NCBI GenBank assembly: GCA_001914535.1
Contig: MNCR01000003.1
Coordinates: forward strand, 1-35,312
Direction of reading: 5' to 3'
From: Candidatus Rokubacteria bacterium 13_2_20CM_69_15_1
Lineage (GTDB): Bacteria > Methylomirabilota > Methylomirabilia > Rokubacteriales > CSP1-6
DNA length: 35,312 nt
Part shown: in pieces, positions 30,699-35,312 of the stretch
Layout of the letters: each line of letters begins with the position of its first letter
How positions within the stretch are numbered: position 1 is the stretch's first letter
Translations under genes and position numbers: made by a program
Notes under the pieces: model-generated
Told to the model about the DNA's origin: nothing
Seen by the model: the letters and a program-made list of their open reading frames with translations, nothing else
The model's database searches: none

Positions 30699-31148
30699 AT
30701 GCCGACGCCGATGCCGCAGGAGAATGAGATCGAGCGGAAGTGGTTCGTCCTCAATGCCGACGGTCAGGTCCTCGGTCGCCTCGCCAGTCGTGTCGCGTCT
30801 ATCCTCCGTGGGAAACACAAGCCGACCTTCGCGCCGCACCTCGACGTGGGCGACCACGTCGTGGTCGTGAACGCCGAGAAGGTCCATCTCACGGGACGGA
30901 AGCTTCGCGACAAGATGTATCGCTGGCACTCGGGGTACATCGGGGGCCTCCGTGAAGTGCGAGCGGAGACCATGCTGAAAACCCATCCGGAGCGCGTCAT
31001 CGAGTGGGCGGTGCAAGGGATGCTGCCGAAGAGCCGGCTCGGCCGGGCGATGGCCAAGAAGCTCAAGGTCTACCGCGGCGCCGCCCATCCCCACCAGGCG
31101 CAGCAGCCGGTCGCGATGCCGGGATCCACCCAGTCGGAGGTTCGCTGA
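30699..31148 (+). CDS. rplM: 50S ribosomal protein L13
   Basis: 149 residues. L13 signatures are present: [29 protein letters not shown], the [16 protein letters not shown] strand and [20 protein letters not shown] near the C-terminus. GAGGG lies nine bases before the ATG; ATG 30711 is a shorter alternative. The stop overlaps the rpsI start, as is usual for this pair. Confidence 0.97.
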   Translation: MPTPMPQENEIERKWFVLNADGQVLGRLASRVASILRGKHKPTFAPHLDVGDHVVVVNAEKVHLTGRKLRDKMYRWHSGYIGGLREVRAETMLKTHPERVIEWAVQGMLPKSRLGRAMAKKLKVYRGAAHPHQAQQPVAMPGSTQSEVR

Positions 31149-31546
31149 TGGCCGCAGTGGTCGACAGGTTCTATGGAACCGGGCGGCGCAAGACGTCAGT
31201 CGCCCGCGTGTGGTTGCGTCCCGGCTCCGGGCGCATCTCCGTCAACGGACGCGCGTTCGAGGACTACTTCCCGCGCGAGACTCTGCGCATGATCATCGCG
31301 CAGCCGCTCCAGGTGACGAACACCGTCGGGCAGTTCGACGTGTCCGCCACCGTCGGCGGCGGTGGTCCGACGGGGCAGGCGGGCGCCGTTCGCCACGGCC
31401 TCGCCCGCGCGCTGGCGCGGTTCGACGACAAACTCCGGTTGCCGCTCAAGAAGGCGGGGCTGCTGACGCGCGATCCGCGCATGCGGGAACGGAAGAAGTA
31501 CGGTCAGCCGGGCGCCCGCCAGAAGTTCCAGTACTCGAAGCGCTAG
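31148..31546 (+). CDS. rpsI: 30S ribosomal protein S9
   Basis: 132 residues from the ATG overlapping the rplM stop (TGATG). S9 features: [50 protein letters not shown] and the basic C-terminus [11 protein letters not shown], whose terminal Arg reaches the P-site tRNA. argC follows with a one-base overlap (TAGTG). Confidence 0.97.
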   Translation: MAAVVDRFYGTGRRKTSVARVWLRPGSGRISVNGRAFEDYFPRETLRMIIAQPLQVTNTVGQFDVSATVGGGGPTGQAGAVRHGLARALARFDDKLRLPLKKAGLLTRDPRMRERKKYGQPGARQKFQYSKR

Positions 31547-32613
31547 TGCCCGAGCGGCGTGACGTGGTGCGCGTTGCCGTTGCCGGCGGAAGCGGCTACA
31601 TCGGAGCCGAGCTCCTGCGCCTCCTGCTCGGCCACCCGACGATCAATGTCACCGGTGTGACCTCCGACCGGCTCGCTGGCGAGCCGCTCGCCCGCGCGTA
31701 TCCGCATCTGCGGGGGCTGACCGAGCTCTCCTTCCACGACCTCGACGCCGGGTGGCTCGCCGAGGTCGCCGACGCGGTCGTCCTCGCGCTGCCCCACCTC
31801 GAGTCGCAGCGCGTGGTTCCCGTGCTCCGCCGCCGTGGCGTGAGGGCGGTCGACCTTTCCGCCGACTACCGGCTGCGCGACCCGAACGACTACGTGACGT
31901 GGTATCAGGCGCCGCACACCGATCTGGCCGGACTCGCCGAGGCGGTCTACGGCCTGCCTGAGCTCCACCGGAAGGCGATTGCGAGCGCGCCGCTCGTGGC
32001 GTCGCCGGGCTGCTACCCGGCCGGCGCGATCCTCGCGATCGCGCCCCTGCTCAAGCGCGGGCTTGCGCGCCCCGAGGGCATCGTGATCGACGGCAAGTCC
32101 GGCGTGACAGGCGCCGGGGCGCAGGGCCGCAAGATCGATCCGATGTACCTCTTCACCGAAGCGAACGAGAACATTCAAGCGTATGGGATCGCGACCCACC
32201 GTCACACGCCCGAGATCGAGCAGGAGCTCGGGGCGCTCGCCGGGGCTTCCCTCCGCGTGGCCTTCACGCCCCACCTCGTGCCGCTCAACCGAGGGCTCTT
32301 CACCACCGCCTCCGTGCCGCTCGGCAAGACGCTCGCGACGGCGGAGCTCCTCGGCGTCTACCGAGAGTTCTACGCGGGCGAGCCGTTCGTCCGCGTGCTG
32401 GATGAAGGCGACCGGCCCACGACGCGCGGGGTTGTCGGGTCGAACTACTGCGACGTCACGGTGGTCGCCGATCCCCGGACCGGTCGCGCGGTGTGCCTGT
32501 CGGCGATCGACAACCTCGGCAAGGGCGGCTCGGCGAACGGCGTCCAGAACCTCAACATCATGTTCGGCTGGCCCGAGCGAACGGGACTCGAGGCGCCCCC
32601 GGTGTATCCCTAG
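31546..32613 (+). CDS. argC: N-acetyl-gamma-glutamyl-phosphate reductase
   Basis: Up to 355 residues from GTG 31546; GTG 31564 or 31567 would start closer to the VRVAVAGGSGYIGAE Rossmann motif and may be the real start. It reduces N-acetylglutamyl phosphate with NADPH in arginine synthesis. The catalytic cysteine is C156 in SPGCYPAGA. Other family segments are HRHTPEIEQEL, TPHLVPLNRGL and the C-terminal IDNLGKGGSANGVQNLN. It is followed after four bases by argJ. Confidence 0.95.
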   Translation: MPERRDVVRVAVAGGSGYIGAELLRLLLGHPTINVTGVTSDRLAGEPLARAYPHLRGLTELSFHDLDAGWLAEVADAVVLALPHLESQRVVPVLRRRGVRAVDLSADYRLRDPNDYVTWYQAPHTDLAGLAEAVYGLPELHRKAIASAPLVASPGCYPAGAILAIAPLLKRGLARPEGIVIDGKSGVTGAGAQGRKIDPMYLFTEANENIQAYGIATHRHTPEIEQELGALAGASLRVAFTPHLVPLNRGLFTTASVPLGKTLATAELLGVYREFYAGEPFVRVLDEGDRPTTRGVVGSNYCDVTVVADPRTGRAVCLSAIDNLGKGGSANGVQNLNIMFGWPERTGLEAPPVYP

Positions 32614-32617
32614 CGCG

Positions 32618-33835
32618 ATGCCGCCGACCGAGATCGAGTGGCTTGAGGGTGGCGTCACGGCGGTGCCCGGGATCCTCGCGGGCGGCGTGGCGGCGGGCAT
32701 CAAGCCGAGCGGCAAGAAGGATCTCGCGCTGATCTACTCGTCCACGCCCGCGCGCGCCGGCGTGATGTTCACGTCGAACCAGGTGAAAGGCGCGCCGGTC
32801 CTCGTCTCCATGGAGCACGCGCGCGGCGGTCAGGCCCAGGCGATCGTCGCGTCGAGCGGGTGCGCCAACGTGTGCACCGGTGAGCGCGGCGTCGGGGACG
32901 CGCGCGAGATGGCCCGGCTCGTCGGCGAGCTGCTGCGGATTCCCGCCGCCCACGTCCTGGTCGCCTCGACGGGCGTCATCGGTGTCCCGTTGCCAATGGA
33001 CAAGGTCCGCGCCGCGCTGCCGAAGCTCGCGAAATCGCTCTCGCCCCAGGGTGGGCGCGCCGCCGCCGAGGCGATCCTCACGACGGATACGAAGCCCAAG
33101 GACGCGGCGCTCCGGCTCGAGGTCGACGGCCGTACCGTCACGATCGGAGGGATCGCCAAGGGTGTCGGCATGATCGAGCCCCACCTGGCGACGATGTTCT
33201 GCTTCGCGGCGACCGATGCGGTCGTGGCGCCGACCGCCCTCGACGCCGTCGTGCGTCGGACGGTGGACCGGTCGTTCAACCGCATCACGGTCGACTCCGA
33301 CCAATCCACGAGCGACACCGTCGCGGTGCTCGCCAACGGCCTCGCCGAGAACCGACCGCTCGAGCGGGGGCGGGGGCTCGCGCAGTTCGTCGTCGGTCTC
33401 GAGGCGCTGATGCAGCGGCTCGCACGGATGCTGGTCGCCGACGGCGAAGGCGCCACCAAGCTCGTGGCCATCGCGGTGCGCAGGGCGGTGAGCCGGCGGG
33501 ACGCGTTGCTCGCGGCCCGCAGCGTGGCGAACTCACCGCTCGTCAAGACCGCGCTCAACGGGGCCGACCCGAACTGGGGACGGATCATGATGGCGCTGGG
33601 GAAATCGGCCGCGCGGGTGGAGCAGGACAAGGTCGCGATCGCCTTCGGCGGCGAGCGGCTCGTCGAGCACGGTATGCTGCGGGAAGGCGTGCGCCTGGAG
33701 CGGGTTCGCGAGATCATGGGAGGCCGAGAGTACGAGATCACGATCGATCTGGGCCTCGGCCGCGGCGAGGACCGCGTCTGGACCTGCGACCTCGGCGAGG
33801 AGTACGTGCGGATCAACGGCAAGTACACGACGTAG
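32618..33835 (+). CDS. argJ: Bifunctional ornithine acetyltransferase/N-acetylglutamate synthase
   Basis: 405 residues from ATG 32618. ArgJ is made as a precursor and cuts itself before the catalytic Thr, here T192 in HLATMFCFAATDA. The oxyanion-hole segment VLVASTGVIG and the KGVGMIEPH loop are also typical. It recycles the acetyl group from N-acetylornithine to glutamate and, in bifunctional forms, uses acetyl-CoA. With argC next to it and ribosomal genes on both sides, it forms a translation/arginine cluster. Mono- or bifunctional status cannot be decided from sequence alone. Confidence 0.95.
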   Translation: MPPTEIEWLEGGVTAVPGILAGGVAAGIKPSGKKDLALIYSSTPARAGVMFTSNQVKGAPVLVSMEHARGGQAQAIVASSGCANVCTGERGVGDAREMARLVGELLRIPAAHVLVASTGVIGVPLPMDKVRAALPKLAKSLSPQGGRAAAEAILTTDTKPKDAALRLEVDGRTVTIGGIAKGVGMIEPHLATMFCFAATDAVVAPTALDAVVRRTVDRSFNRITVDSDQSTSDTVAVLANGLAENRPLERGRGLAQFVVGLEALMQRLARMLVADGEGATKLVAIAVRRAVSRRDALLAARSVANSPLVKTALNGADPNWGRIMMALGKSAARVEQDKVAIAFGGERLVEHGMLREGVRLERVREIMGGREYEITIDLGLGRGEDRVWTCDLGEEYVRINGKYTT

Positions 33836-33916
33836 TTCACCATCACGCACGCCGCGCGCTTTCGGTCGGGCGCAGCGCGTCCCGTGGCGCGGCGGAGGCA
33901 AACCGAAGGAGGAGTC

Positions 33917-34687
33917 ATGGCCGCATTGACGATGAAGGAGCTGCTGGAGGCCGGGGTGCACTTCGGCCACCAGACCAAGCGGTGGAACCCGAAGATGCAG
34001 AAATACATCTTCGGGGAGCGCAACGGCATCTACATCATCGATCTCCAGAAGACGCTCAAGAAGTTCCGGGAGGCGTACGCGTTCGTCCGCGACCTGGCCG
34101 CCGGCGGTGGCACGTTGCTCTTCGTCGGCACCAAGAAACAGGCGCAGGAGACCGTCTTCGAGGAGGCGGCCCGCTGCGGGATGTTCTACGTGAACCAGCG
34201 CTGGCTGGGTGGGACGCTGACGAACTTCGCGACGATCCGCAAGTCGATCGCCCGACTCAAGAAGCTCGAGGAGATGAAGGAGACGGGCGAGTTCGAGCGA
34301 GTGCCGAAGAAGGAGGCGCTCGAGCTCGACCGCGAGCGGGAGAAGCTCGAGAAGGCGCTCGTCGGCATCAAGGCGATGGAGCAGCTGCCCTCCGCGGTCT
34401 TCATCATCGACCCCCGGAAGGAGCGAATCGCCGTCGCGGAAGCGCAGCGGCTCGGGATCCCGATCGTCGCGATCGTCGACACCAACTGCGACCCGACTGG
34501 AATCGACTACCCGGTCCCGGGGAACGACGACGCGATCCGAGCGGTTCGGCTGATCACGTCGCGCATCGCGGACGCCGTCAACGAGGGGCGTGGCACCCTG
34601 GCCAAGGACGAGACCGAGGCGGCGGCCGACGCGGCCGAGACGCCCGCGGAGCCCGTCGGGATGGCCGCGATCGAGACGGAGAGCTAG
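33917..34687 (+). CDS. rpsB: 30S ribosomal protein S2
   Basis: 256 residues from ATG 33917, with a strong GGAGGAG site. S2 signatures: [44 protein letters not shown] and [15 protein letters not shown]. The C-terminal tail is acidic and Ala-rich. It is followed by tsf two bases later. The 81-base gap before it holds GC-rich self-complementary stretches but no clear promoter. Confidence 0.97.
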   Translation: MAALTMKELLEAGVHFGHQTKRWNPKMQKYIFGERNGIYIIDLQKTLKKFREAYAFVRDLAAGGGTLLFVGTKKQAQETVFEEAARCGMFYVNQRWLGGTLTNFATIRKSIARLKKLEEMKETGEFERVPKKEALELDREREKLEKALVGIKAMEQLPSAVFIIDPRKERIAVAEAQRLGIPIVAIVDTNCDPTGIDYPVPGNDDAIRAVRLITSRIADAVNEGRGTLAKDETEAAADAAETPAEPVGMAAIETES

Positions 34688-34689
34688 CG

Positions 34690-35295
<606 letters not shown>

Positions 35296-35298
35296 GGG

Positions 35299-35312
35299 AT
35301 GGCGGCGGGTGC
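35299..35312 (+). CDS. First codons of the next gene, possibly uridylate kinase
   Basis: An ATG at 35299 begins MAAG and runs off the window. In bacteria rpsB-tsf is usually followed by pyrH and frr, so pyrH is the expected gene. The four visible codons cannot confirm it. Confidence 0.3.

Overview
The window is about 35 kb of very GC-rich DNA, densely coding, with many 1-4 base stop/start overlaps (ATGA, GTGA, TAGTG) and frequent GTG starts. The order rplM-rpsI-argC-argJ-rpsB-tsf, a full isc operon, a DsrE/F/H-like trio and the base composition suggest an uncultivated soil or subsurface bacterium of the Rokubacteria/Methylomirabilota (NC10) type or a deep-branching proteobacterium-like relative. 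That assignment is inference; no rRNA is present. I see no phage, insertion sequence, CRISPR array, tRNA or rRNA.

Layout. (1) 1-6713: a membrane/periplasm stress-type operon: the tail of an unknown gene, a DUF58 protein, a 1458-residue fusion carrying three von Willebrand A domains, and a secreted TPR protein. (2) 6703-6945, minus strand: a small glutaredoxin-like gene that conventional gene calling misses because an in-frame TGA stands at the first position of its redox motif. A bacterial SECIS-like hairpin follows directly, so I read it as a selenoprotein. Divergent from it is a GalT-like protein whose nucleophilic His is Tyr. (3) 8237-13771: a complete isc operon (iscR, iscS-like, iscU, iscA, hscB, hscA, fdx, iscX) preceded by an IscR type-1-like operator. 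The IscS-like protein has lost the PLP-binding Lys and the catalytic His but keeps the sulfur-carrying Cys. (4) 13825-14787, minus strand: three small DsrE/DsrF/DsrH (TusD/C/B)-like genes. (5) 14815-17755: an intact NifS/IscS-type desulfurase, a NifU/IscU-like scaffold lacking its third Cys, serine acetyltransferase, a tiny HTH protein and an HD-domain protein. (6) 17764-21520: a TauD-like oxygenase, two ferritin-like proteins, a stand-alone biotin carrier preceded by a biotin carboxylase remnant, and a DinB-family protein. (7) 21644-23137, minus strand: an RpoD-type sigma factor. (8) 23715-29931: ACT-malic enzyme, a GT2 glycosyltransferase, an aminotransferase, a methyltransferase and a GT39-like membrane glycosyltransferase fused to an LmeA-like domain. 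(9) 29944-35312: endonuclease III, then rplM-rpsI-argC-argJ-rpsB-tsf and the first codons of the next gene.

How the parts may fit. The centre of the window is about sulfur and selenium. The operon IscS appears unable to release sulfur from cysteine, yet the scaffold, chaperones, ferredoxin and IscX are intact. An active desulfurase, a cysteine-synthesis gene and a sulfur-relay trio sit next door. A plausible model is that sulfur reaches IscU either as sulfide or through the neighbouring desulfurase/relay proteins, while the dead IscS acts as a structural partner. The hidden selenoprotein and the lysine-less IscS are the two observations most worth following.
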